64,000 nucleotides of DNA from Bacteroidota bacterium (GTDB lineage Bacteria; Bacteroidota; Bacteroidia; NS11-12g; UBA955): contig CAUJCT010000053.1 in NCBI GenBank assembly GCA_963169345.1, forward strand, positions 124,001-188,000, written 5' to 3'. Shown piece after piece: positions 43,460-52,800 of the stretch. Position numbers and translations under genes: made by a program. The stretch's first letter is position 1. Every line of letters begins with the position of its first letter. The notes under the pieces were generated by a model, which was given only the letters and a program-made list of their open reading frames with translations, was not told the DNA's origin and did not search any database.

Positions 43460-44821
43460 ATGTCGAAAACAATCGTAAAATACTTCTGTAAAAACTGTGG
43501 TCACCAAGCATCTAAATGGCTGGGAAAATGCCCTTCATGCGAAGCCTGGAACAGCTTTACCGAAGAAGTTGTCCAAAAATCAAGTGGTGCCGCTAAAATC
43601 TGGTCCAAACAAAATGGTGTTGCCACTCAAGCTATCAAAATCCAGGAAATAATTGAAGGACAAGAACAAAGATTTTCTCTTCCCGATAACGAACTCAACC
43701 GTGTACTCGGTGGTGGATTGGTTGCTGGTTCCATCACATTGATTGGTGGTGAACCTGGAATTGGTAAATCTACTCTCCTCCTGCAACTCGCACTCCAAAT
43801 GAATAAGAAGGTGCTTTATATCAGTGGAGAAGAAAGTGAATCGCAAATTAAAATGAGAGCTGAAAGAATTGGTATCAAAAATTCTAATTGCTATGTTCTC
43901 TGCGAAACTTCTTTGTCTAACTTGCTAAAACACCTCGAAAAAGATATCCCTGAAGTGCTGATTGTCGACTCAGTTCAAACTCTGTCAACCGAAACGATTG
44001 ACTCTCCTCCGGGAAGTATCAGCCAAATTAAAGAATGTACCGGTGAACTTCTGCGTTTCGCTAAAACTACAAATGTGCCGGTTTTCCTGATTGGTCATAT
44101 CAATAAAGATGGTAACATCGCCGGACCAAAAGTATTGGAACACATGGTAGATACAGTACTACAATTTGAAGGCGACCGTCATTACAACTACAGAATTCTT
44201 AGAACTCTCAAGAACCGCTTTGGTTCAGCATCTGAAATCGGTATTTATGAAATGAAAGGTTCGGGTTTGCGTGAAATAGAAAACCCCTCTGAAATTCTTA
44301 TAAGTGAACGTGAGGATTATCTGAGTGGTATCAGTATCAGTTGTGCCGTTGAAGGAATTCGTCCTATTCTACTCGAAACTCAGGCACTCGTCAGTACTGC
44401 AGTCTATGGAACACCTCAAAGAACCAGCAATGGCTTTGATCTTAGAAGACTAAGCATGTTACTGGCGGTTCTCGAAAAAAGATGCGGTTTTCAGCTGGGT
44501 ATTAAAGATGTATTCATCAATATAGCAGGTGGAATGAAACTGGAAGACCCTGGTCTCGATTTGGGTATTGTCGCTTCTATTTTATCTTCTTATCAAAATA
44601 TAGCTATAGACAAAAATATAGCATTTGCAGGTGAAATAGGCTTGAGCGGTGAGGTAAGAGCTGTTTCAAGAATAGAACAACGCATTTCTGAAGCTGAAAA
44701 ATTAGGCTTCAAGGAAATGATGATTTCGAAATACAATAAAGGAATTGAAAGAAATAATGCCGGAATTAAGCTTATCAAAATTGGAAAAGTTGAAGAAGCT
44801 TTTGAATGGCTGTTTGGTTAA
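43460..44821 (+). CDS. radA: DNA repair protein RadA
   Basis: A 453-residue RadA/Sms. In order: a four-Cys zinc finger (CKNCGHQASKWLGKCPSC), the RecA-like ATPase with Walker A GGEPGIGKST and Walker B VLIVDSVQT, the RadA-specific KNRFG motif, and a C-terminal Lon-like domain. It is a helicase-like factor that extends strand exchange in recombination. The open frame begins upstream at 43403, but the zinc-finger start at 43460 matches the family and a near-consensus CACCTTTG (43440-43447) precedes it. The symporter gene follows after 9 bases. Confidence 0.95.
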   Translation: MSKTIVKYFCKNCGHQASKWLGKCPSCEAWNSFTEEVVQKSSGAAKIWSKQNGVATQAIKIQEIIEGQEQRFSLPDNELNRVLGGGLVAGSITLIGGEPGIGKSTLLLQLALQMNKKVLYISGEESESQIKMRAERIGIKNSNCYVLCETSLSNLLKHLEKDIPEVLIVDSVQTLSTETIDSPPGSISQIKECTGELLRFAKTTNVPVFLIGHINKDGNIAGPKVLEHMVDTVLQFEGDRHYNYRILRTLKNRFGSASEIGIYEMKGSGLREIENPSEILISEREDYLSGISISCAVEGIRPILLETQALVSTAVYGTPQRTSNGFDLRRLSMLLAVLEKRCGFQLGIKDVFINIAGGMKLEDPGLDLGIVASILSSYQNIAIDKNIAFAGEIGLSGEVRAVSRIEQRISEAEKLGFKEMMISKYNKGIERNNAGIKLIKIGKVEEAFEWLFG

Positions 44822-44830
44822 TAAAAAATC

Positions 44831-46060
44831 ATGAAGAACAAACTTACTTTTTGGATCCTGGGTGGACTTATTTTAGGAATTCTGGCTGGTTATTTGGCTA
44901 ATATCTTTTTTGCTTCCGACAAAGAAGCTATGGATACATTCGTCCAATACACTTCCCTTGGAAATTATATCTTTCTACGACTAATAAAACTGATAATTGC
45001 GCCTCTGGTTCTAAGCACTCTTGTTGTTGGTGTCGCCGGTATTGGTGATGCTAAGACTGTTGGCAGAATGGGTATCAAAACTATTGGTTGGTTTGTCTTC
45101 GCCAGTTTAATGTCACTTACTCTGGGGTTGATATTAGTTAATATCCTTAAACCCGGACTAGCTTTCAGCAGTGAACTGATAAATAAAGCTCCGGAACTTA
45201 AATCTGCTGAATTTACACTTATTCATTTTATTGATCAGCTGATACCTGAAAACATTATCTTGTCATTATCCAGTCACACTTCTGTTTTGCAAATTGTGAT
45301 ATTCTCTATTTTCTTTGGAATTGCTCTGGCTGGTATTGGTGAAAAAGGAGAGCCGCTTGTTAAAATGATGGATGCGCTTGCTCATGCAATGCTTAAACTT
45401 ACAAACATCATTATGTGGTTGGCGCCATTAGCTGTATTCAGTTCTATATCCGTCGTTATCGCTAAACAAGGTTTGGGTATCCTTGAAAAATACAGCAAAC
45501 TTATATTTATGTTTTATGGTGGTCTGGCCATCCTTTGGATCATCTTAATTGGCTTCGGTTATGCATTCATTAAGAAGAAAGTATGGAGTCTTTTAACGCA
45601 TATCAAGGAACCTTTAATGCTAGCTTTTGCTACTGCCAGTAGTGAATCTGCCTATCCTAAATTGCTTAATCAGTTAGATAGATTTGGTATAAAAGATAAA
45701 ATAACCAGTTTTGTTTTACCACTTGGTTATTCTTTCAACCTGGATGGAAGCATGATGTATATGACTTTTGGCTCAATTCTCATCGCTCAGGCCTATGGTG
45801 TGCCGCTCGACCTTGGTCAGCAAATCACTATGCTCTTAGTATTAATGGTAACCAGCAAAGGTATTGCCGGAGTTCCAAGGGCATCTCTTGTGGTAATAAC
45901 TGCTACAATTGCTGGATTTGGAATTCCTGAAGCCGGTATAGCATTGCTCTTTCCTATAGATCAATTTTTAGATATGGGTCGTACCGCTACAAATGTGGTT
46001 GGAAATGCGGTGGCAACAGTAGCTGTAAGCAAAATGGAAGGCGAAGAAATTCACCATTGA
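44831..46060 (+). CDS. Dicarboxylate/amino acid:cation symporter (DAACS)
   Basis: A 409-residue membrane protein of the glutamate transporter fold. Signatures are IIAPLVLSTLVVGV, the serine-rich hairpin ATASSESAYPKL (SSxS variant), YSFNLDGSMMYMTF and the C-terminal DMGRTATNVVGNAVA with the substrate/Na-site Asp, Arg and Asn. It couples uptake of glutamate, aspartate or C4-dicarboxylates to Na+ or H+; which substrate cannot be read off. It lies 9 bases after radA and is probably cotranscribed. Confidence 0.92.
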   Translation: MKNKLTFWILGGLILGILAGYLANIFFASDKEAMDTFVQYTSLGNYIFLRLIKLIIAPLVLSTLVVGVAGIGDAKTVGRMGIKTIGWFVFASLMSLTLGLILVNILKPGLAFSSELINKAPELKSAEFTLIHFIDQLIPENIILSLSSHTSVLQIVIFSIFFGIALAGIGEKGEPLVKMMDALAHAMLKLTNIIMWLAPLAVFSSISVVIAKQGLGILEKYSKLIFMFYGGLAILWIILIGFGYAFIKKKVWSLLTHIKEPLMLAFATASSESAYPKLLNQLDRFGIKDKITSFVLPLGYSFNLDGSMMYMTFGSILIAQAYGVPLDLGQQITMLLVLMVTSKGIAGVPRASLVVITATIAGFGIPEAGIALLFPIDQFLDMGRTATNVVGNAVATVAVSKMEGEEIHH

Positions 46061-46096
46061 ACCAGATAACTCACTCCTATGTTTTACTAATGAACA

Positions 46097-46127
46097 TTGG
46101 AAACAAAAAATTTTAATCTTACTTTTG
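46097..46127 (+). promoter_or_regulatory. Bacteroidota promoter of metK
   Basis: TTG (46097-46099), 20 bases, then TACTTTTG (46120-46127), a consensus pair; the metK ATG is 18 bases further on. No SAM riboswitch is apparent in this short leader. Confidence 0.6.
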
Positions 46128-46145
46128 CAACAATTTTAAGAAAAC

Positions 46146-47399
46146 ATGCCTTATTTATTCACCTCAGAGTCCGTTTCAGAAGGACATCCAGACAAGGTAG
46201 CTGACCAGATCAGTGACGCTCTAATTGATAATTTTCTTGCTTTCGACCCTCAAAGTAAAGTGGCCTGCGAAACATTGGTCACAACCGGCCAGGTGGTACT
46301 AGCAGGTGAAGTTAAATCTTCAGCTTACCTTGACGTACAAACTATTGCAAGAGATGTAATTAAAAAGATTGGCTATACAAAAAGCGAATATATGTTCGAA
46401 GCCAATTCGTGTGGCGTTTTTTCTGCAATACATGAACAAAGCTCTGACATCAACCAAGGTGTAGATAAAAAGAAAAAAGAAGAACAAGGTGCCGGCGACC
46501 AGGGTATGATGTTCGGATACGCTACTTCTGAAACAGATAACTACATGCCACTTGCATTGGACCTGTCTCATAAAATATTAATTGAACTGGCCGCTCTAAG
46601 AAGAGAAAATAAAGCCATCAAATATCTCCGTCCGGATGCTAAAAGTCAGGTTACACTTGAATACAATGACAAAAATGAACCTGTAAGAATTGATACTATT
46701 GTCGTATCAACCCAACATGATGATTTTGATACCGAACCTAAGATGTTAGCTAAAATTAAAAAAGACATCATCGATATTCTTATCCCTCGTGTTAAAGCTA
46801 AATATCCTAAATACAAGAAATTATTCAACAACGATATCAAATATCACATCAATCCTACCGGTAAATTTGTAATTGGCGGACCACATGGTGATACAGGATT
46901 AACTGGCAGAAAAATCATTGTTGATACCTACGGAGGTAAAGGTGCTCATGGCGGTGGTGCTTTCAGTGGTAAAGATCCAAGTAAAGTGGACAGAAGTGCT
47001 GCTTATGCAACCAGACACATAGCAAAAAATCTAGTAGCTGCTGGTCTTTGCAAAGAAGTGTTGGTTCAGGTATCTTACGCTATTGGCGTTGCTAAACCAA
47101 CCAGTATTAACGTTAATACTTACGGAACAGCTAAAGTTAAAATGTCTGATGGTGAAATCTCAAAAATCGTTGAATCTATCTTCGATATGAGACCATACTT
47201 CATCGAACAAAGATTAAAACTTCGCACACCAATCTACAGCGAAACCGCAGCTTATGGTCACATGGGAAGAGAGAATCAGGTCATCTCAAAAACCTTTATG
47301 ACTCCTGATGGCAAAAAGAAAACTGTGAAAGTTGAACTCTTTACATGGGAAAAACTCGATTACGTTGATAAAGTTAAAAAAGCCTTCAAATTGAAATAA
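46146..47399 (+). CDS. metK: S-adenosylmethionine synthetase
   Basis: A 417-residue MetK. The N-terminal [21 protein letters not shown], the [12 protein letters not shown] motif, [11 protein letters not shown] and [16 protein letters not shown] are all intact. It condenses ATP and methionine to S-adenosylmethionine, the donor used by the SET-domain and RsmI-like methyltransferases in this window and by many others. Short lysine-rich inserts (for example around DKKKKEEQG) make it slightly longer than E. coli MetK. It has its own promoter and a terminator. Confidence 0.97.
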   Translation: MPYLFTSESVSEGHPDKVADQISDALIDNFLAFDPQSKVACETLVTTGQVVLAGEVKSSAYLDVQTIARDVIKKIGYTKSEYMFEANSCGVFSAIHEQSSDINQGVDKKKKEEQGAGDQGMMFGYATSETDNYMPLALDLSHKILIELAALRRENKAIKYLRPDAKSQVTLEYNDKNEPVRIDTIVVSTQHDDFDTEPKMLAKIKKDIIDILIPRVKAKYPKYKKLFNNDIKYHINPTGKFVIGGPHGDTGLTGRKIIVDTYGGKGAHGGGAFSGKDPSKVDRSAAYATRHIAKNLVAAGLCKEVLVQVSYAIGVAKPTSINVNTYGTAKVKMSDGEISKIVESIFDMRPYFIEQRLKLRTPIYSETAAYGHMGRENQVISKTFMTPDGKKKTVKVELFTWEKLDYVDKVKKAFKLK

Positions 47400-47403
47400 T
47401 GAT

Positions 47404-47425
47404 AAGGGGCCTTGAGCCCCTTTTT
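47404..47425 (+). terminator. Rho-independent terminator of metK
   Basis: AAGGGGC pairs with GCCCCTT over loop CTTGA and runs into T residues, 5 bases after the metK stop. Confidence 0.85.
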
Positions 47426-47432
47426 CATATAC

Positions 47433-49103
47433 ATGGAAATAGATGTCAAAAGATTAGAAAGCTTCTTAAATACCAGACTGGGCACAGGTCTGCTATTCGT
47501 TATTTGGACTTTGTTTATTACTAATCTTTGGCTTCCCAGAAACTGGGGATTCTATGGCTCCGATGATTGGGATCTTACCTATGCGACATTTGAGTCTGCA
47601 AGAAAATCTATTGTAGAGTTTAATCAATGGCCAGGATTTAATCCATATCTGGCTTTTGGAAGTGATATGGATGCCAATCCTCAAAGTGCTCATGCAAGTA
47701 TTTTCTTCTTGCCCATTCTCCTATTTGGAACATTCTATGGCTATAAAGTCTCTATTATTTTGGCCATTTTACTAGGTCTATATGGCATGAGATTGCTTTT
47801 AAAAAGCATTGGTATTAATCCACTGAATTCAACTTTAATATCTATGCTGTTCTGCTCTGCTTCCTATTTTGCAAGACATATCATGGAAGCCGGTCATAGC
47901 AATTTCTTAAACTTCTATCTGATACCATTTCTATTTTATTTCCTAAATTTATACAAGAACAGAACCGAGTGGTGGTCGGGATTGTTAGCTGCACTGATTT
48001 TAACACAGTTCATTTCATCAGGAGCCCCAATAGTATTCATCATTACATTTATAATGATTATGCTCTGGATTCTGGGATTAGCGCTTAACAAAGAGATTAA
48101 TATAAAACAAATCGCCAGTCTGGTTTGGATTATGATTGCAGGTTTGAGCATGTCGCTTTGGAAGATTGTCCCTGTCCTCGACCAATGGTCAGTTAGTCCA
48201 CGACTGGTTACAGATGACAGCAGTATCAATCCGCTGATTTTACTGCATGCTTTTGCCGATTTTAAAACCGATACAGGAACACCTCATGGCTGGCATGAAG
48301 TTTCTCTCGGAATTGGTTTAATCATTCCAATTCTGATTCTTTTTTACAGAAAACACATCCCAAATTTTAAGACCTGGTTCATTATTGGAATTCTATTTGC
48401 CTGGTTTTGCCTTGGTAACACACCTTCATACATAAATCCCTGGTATTTGATTCATCACTATTTACCCATTTTTGATGGCATAAGAGCTCCCTACCGTTTT
48501 TTGTTTATATTACTATTTGCTTTTGTACTCGGACAAGGTTTAATAAGTAAGATTGAATCAGGTAATAAATTGATAGTATTAATTATAGTAGCAGTTTCCT
48601 TAAGCAATACTTTAAATTTTAATTCCATAGCTCGCCAGCTTGTTTTTACTCAAAGAATCGAAGAAATCCCTTCCGGTAAATCTTCATTTCCAAATTGCAT
48701 CAAAAGCAATAAAAAGCAACTTTTTTTCAATATTCGAGAAAACAATTTAATTGTAGATGCATACGAGCCTCAGGATTTGCCAATAGTAACCGATACTTTA
48801 CAGCAATTCACAACAGGTGCTAAAATCCTGGAATTTACCCCAAATAAACTTCAATTGATTTCAACTGATTCATCCATAAAAATCAATCTTAGATACCATT
48901 CCGGTTGGAAATCAACTTTAGGAAATATTGAAAACAATAAAGGCTTAATTCAAATCAATGACATAGCCCCAAATCAAACTTTTACGCTTAGTTACTCTAA
49001 TCCTAAAGTTCGATTTGGATTATATTGTACCTTCATTTCATTAGTCATTACATTGGCCGGATTGCTCATTATTCAAAGATTGAACAGGCAACTGCTTAAA
49101 TAA
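47433..49103 (+). CDS. Polytopic membrane protein, YfhO/GT-C-like
   Basis: A 556-residue protein with about twelve hydrophobic helices and a soluble C-terminal domain before a final helix. Just after the first helix lies GFYGSDDWDLTY, an acidic loop at the site where GT-C glycosyltransferases hold their catalytic Asp, then FNPYLAFGSDMDANPQSA. This layout resembles YfhO-type and related lipid-linked sugar transferases. Substrate unknown. The start is the ATG at 47433; a longer frame would begin inside the metK terminator. Convergent with the RsmI-like gene, stops 2 bases apart. Confidence 0.65.
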   Translation: MEIDVKRLESFLNTRLGTGLLFVIWTLFITNLWLPRNWGFYGSDDWDLTYATFESARKSIVEFNQWPGFNPYLAFGSDMDANPQSAHASIFFLPILLFGTFYGYKVSIILAILLGLYGMRLLLKSIGINPLNSTLISMLFCSASYFARHIMEAGHSNFLNFYLIPFLFYFLNLYKNRTEWWSGLLAALILTQFISSGAPIVFIITFIMIMLWILGLALNKEINIKQIASLVWIMIAGLSMSLWKIVPVLDQWSVSPRLVTDDSSINPLILLHAFADFKTDTGTPHGWHEVSLGIGLIIPILILFYRKHIPNFKTWFIIGILFAWFCLGNTPSYINPWYLIHHYLPIFDGIRAPYRFLFILLFAFVLGQGLISKIESGNKLIVLIIVAVSLSNTLNFNSIARQLVFTQRIEEIPSGKSSFPNCIKSNKKQLFFNIRENNLIVDAYEPQDLPIVTDTLQQFTTGAKILEFTPNKLQLISTDSSIKINLRYHSGWKSTLGNIENNKGLIQINDIAPNQTFTLSYSNPKVRFGLYCTFISLVITLAGLLIIQRLNRQLLK

Positions 49104-49105
49104 CT

Positions 49106-49816
49106 TTAAATACCAATAGCAAATAATGTAGGAACTTTCCCAATTTCAGGCTTATTTTTCTTCCATTCACTCACTTTTTTTGAAATCAGGTTTTCATGAC
49201 TTCCTGTAATATCCCAGGCAATTAAGAGTCGTGTTTCTGGTTTTAAAACTTGCAACAAATCATTAATCATTTTGTCATTTCTGTATGGAGCTTCAATAAA
49301 TAGCTGGGTACAGGACTGACTTTCTTTCTCCAATTGTTGCAAAGCTTTTTTTCTTTCTTCTGGTTTTGAAGGCAAATAACCATTGAACTTAAAGCAATTG
49401 CCATTCATTCCACTTGAAATTAAAGCCAACAATATCGATGATGGGCCAACCATTGGTTTAACTTTCCACCCTTTGGATTGAGCCAATCTTACTATATGAT
49501 GGCCCGGATCGGCAATACAAGGCATACCAGCTTCCGACATCAAACCAACTTTATGACTGCTTTTCATTATGTTTAGGATATCCTCATTTTGTTCATATCC
49601 CTTGTGTTTATCCATCTCAACTATCACAATTTCACCCCAATTTATATCAGGATTAACTTGCTTTAAAAACTGTCTGGCTGACTTGGCATTTTCTACTATA
49701 AAATACTGTAAGTTAATAATTTCATTCTTTACATTTAAAGGTATTATCCAATCCAAATCACCTTCAGCAATTGGAACAGGTATTAAATAAAGGACGGGAG
49801 GGCTTATGTTTTGCAT
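49106..49816 (-). CDS. SAM-dependent methyltransferase, RsmI-like (tetrapyrrole methylase fold)
   Basis: A 236-residue protein of the RsmI branch of the tetrapyrrole-methylase fold: YLIPVPIAEG at the N-terminus, GLMSEAGMPCIADPG (motif with the GxPxxxDPG pattern), MVGPSSILLALISSG and FIEAPYRNDK. RsmI methylates the 2'-OH of 16S rRNA C1402. This one departs from E. coli RsmI in its N-terminal half, so it may be a second, Bacteroidota-type paralogue with a related RNA target. The start is ambiguous (49876, 49849 or 49816); the last fits the family. It is divergent from porU and convergent with the membrane protein gene. Confidence 0.78.
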   Translation of the reverse strand: MQNISPPVLYLIPVPIAEGDLDWIIPLNVKNEIINLQYFIVENAKSARQFLKQVNPDINWGEIVIVEMDKHKGYEQNEDILNIMKSSHKVGLMSEAGMPCIADPGHHIVRLAQSKGWKVKPMVGPSSILLALISSGMNGNCFKFNGYLPSKPEERKKALQQLEKESQSCTQLFIEAPYRNDKMINDLLQVLKPETRLLIAWDITGSHENLISKKVSEWKKNKPEIGKVPTLFAIGI

Positions 49817-49848
49817 ATTTTTTGCTGTCTGATTACCGCAAAATTGCA

Positions 49849-49856
49849 TATATTTG
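49849..49856 (+). promoter_or_regulatory. -7 element for porU
   Basis: TATATTTG, 22 bases before the ATG at 49879; supports that start over a longer frame beginning inside the divergent methyltransferase gene. The nearest plausible TTG is 24 bases upstream, a little far. Confidence 0.4.
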
Positions 49857-49878
49857 TAAATATACACTACACACACAC

Positions 49879-52800
49879 ATGAGAAAGATACTTTTTTGGT
49901 GCTTTTTACTCTTTGTTTCTATTACTAATGCTCAAAACTATGGCAACGAATGGATCAAGTCGGATCAGAAATATTTTAAGATAAAAATCGGCAGAACCGG
50001 AATTTATCGTATTGACCGACCAAGATTAATTCCGGCAGCAGTAGATATGAATCTTGACCTTTCTACTGTCAATCCAAAAAAATGGCAAATGTTTTACAAA
50101 GGAAAGGAAATTCCTATTTATGTAGCTGGCGAGGAAGACAATATCTTTAACACTTCAGATTTCATTGAATTTTATGCTGGATTAAATGATGGTGAACTTG
50201 ATAAAGAATTGTATAAAAACCCAAATCATCTCGCTAATGATAGATTTAGCATGATAACAGATACATCCTGTTATTATCTTACATTCCTTCCATCCAGCTC
50301 TCCTGTTACTCCAAGACACATGAAGAACTATAGCAACACATCCTATGGTTCATACACTGAAGTACCTTATTTCCTTCACGAATCCTTTACTCAATTCAAT
50401 ACCAATTACAATTATGGTAAAGGATTTGATGTTGCAGGGTCCGAAGCCAGTAACCCAGAATATACCGAAGCCGAAGGTTATGCAAGTATCCCTTTTGGTT
50501 TTGGTACCAGCTACTCAACATGGCTTGCTCCGGTTGAAAGCAGATTCTATAATTCCTCCGGACCAGCTCCAGTGTTTAGCTTTTCATCTGTAGGTGCCAG
50601 CATCAAATACGACACATCTGTTATTAAAAAAGACCATCGTTTTGTTCTTAAAACCAGTACAGATAATTTCTCTTACTCCCAGATTTTTGACACCACTTTT
50701 TATGGGTACAAAATCATTAAAAAGAGTTTTACCCTCAGCAGTGGGCAGGTAGGAGCAAATGAAACTTATTTTAGATTCGAACCGCAGTTCATTTCGGGTG
50801 TAGGTTATCAGGCTCATGCGGTCAATTATGTCAGCATGACCTATCCTAGGAATTTCGATTTAAATGGTAAATCATCTTTTAAATTTAAAATTCAGGGAGA
50901 CAATAACCCTAAACTAGTTGTTTGGTATAACTATGCTAACACCAAAACAGAACCTATTTATTATGATTTAACCAACGACTACAGGGTCAGAGGTCAAAAG
51001 TTCGATCTGACAACTGTTAGAGCGATTATGCCTCCTAGCTCTAACAATTCAGAATACTATATTCACGATTCATTGGAAACCAACTTCCTGGTTGAAAATG
51101 ATATTCAAGCAGTAATAAGTCCGGAAGCCTTAGATGACCAGAGTTTTATAACTTTTGATCCAACCAAGGAAATCAATAAAAACAGATTGGTACTGCTGAC
51201 AACCAATAGATTTGTAGGACAATATTCTTCTGACTATTTGTTGCTTAGACAGTCTTCTACTCTTACCAGCCCGAATACAATCATTAACATTCATCAGCTT
51301 TACGAGCATTTCTCCTATGGTGTCCCTCATCCAATAGCTATCAGAAGATATATCAGATATCTGAAAGAAAATGGTGATACAACTTTGAAATATATTTTCA
51401 TCGTTGGAAGAGGTTATCAAACCAATTTAGTGAGAGTGGGTAATAACTACCTCAATAATCTTGTTCCTTCCATTGGCGTTCCAGCTTCAGATAATATGTT
51501 TGCCACTGATATCAATGGTTCTGGTCTCTCTCCTGTTGTTGCCATTGGTCGTTTAACTGTAGATCGTGCAGTTGATTTTGGCACTTACCTCAATAAACTC
51601 ATGGAATATGAAGCTACTACCAATGAATTCTGGAGAAAAAATGTCATGCACTTAGCCGGAGGAGATAATGGTGTTCAGGCTACAATAATTAAAAACAGAC
51701 TCGATAATGCAGGTGAAAATGTCACTAGATGCCCATTAGGTGGACAGGTTGCAACGTATACTAAATCATCGGTTGGTATATCTGAGCCATTTATCAAACA
51801 AAAGGCTATTGATGGTGTCAACGCAGGTGTTCAAATGCTGACCTTTTTAGGGCATGGTAGTCAGGCGGTGACTGATATAGATATCGGGGATACTAACGAG
51901 TATAGAAATCAATTTAAATATCCGGTTTTCTATTTTAATGGTTGCAGTATAGGTAATCCTTGTACCGGACCACCCGATAAAAATATTAAGCTTTCAAGTG
52001 AAAACTTTATGAAAGCTCAGAAAAAAGGACCGATTGCATTCATAGCTCAGACTTCATTGTCTGAATTAAGTAAAGTTGATGAGCAAATTCAAAAACTGTA
52101 TGAGCTGGTATTTCAGGACAAGTTTAATGGAAGTTATACTATTGGTGAGGCCATTCAGGATATGCTTGCATTAACCGGAAATCCTAATGACGAGTTGAAC
52201 ATCATTCAATCCAGAGTGTTGTTTTTACAGGGTGACCCTTCTCTCAACTGGTTCCAGCCTCAATTGCCGGATTATCAAATCAAAGAATCAGAAATCTTCT
52301 TCTATCCTGAAAATTACTCCGCTGTCAGCGATTCATTCGCAGTCGCTGTACCTATAGAAAACAGAGGAAAATGTGGTACTACCGACTCTATAAACATTAA
52401 AATTGAAAGAGTTTATCCAAATAATTTCCTTGTAACTACTCATACATTCAGAGTTCCTGTAATTCCTTATCGTGATACAGTTTATTTGTATATTAAATCC
52501 AAAGATGCTGCTTCAGCCGGGATGAACAAATTTACAATTGATGTGAATTATGATAAAAATCCAAGTGAAGTAACCTATACCAACAACATTGCTGTCAAAA
52601 ACGTTTTGGTACCCGGTACTGGAATAAATCTTGTCTATCCTAAACGGTATGATATTGTTAGCCACCTTGATAATGATACAATAGAATTAATTGCTCAGAC
52701 TCTCAACTTATTTAATGTCAACAATAAATTCTATTTTGAAATTGACACATCCGATCAATTCAATAGTCCATGGAAGAAAACTTTTTCCTCAGGTTCTATT

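Noticed and set aside
47412-47432. Upstream start for the membrane protein gene
   Set aside because: The TTG codon lies in the loop of the metK terminator hairpin.
49771-49878. 36-residue N-terminal extension of PorU
   Set aside because: It would run through the divergent methyltransferase start region and the -7 element; the signal peptide begins at 49879.
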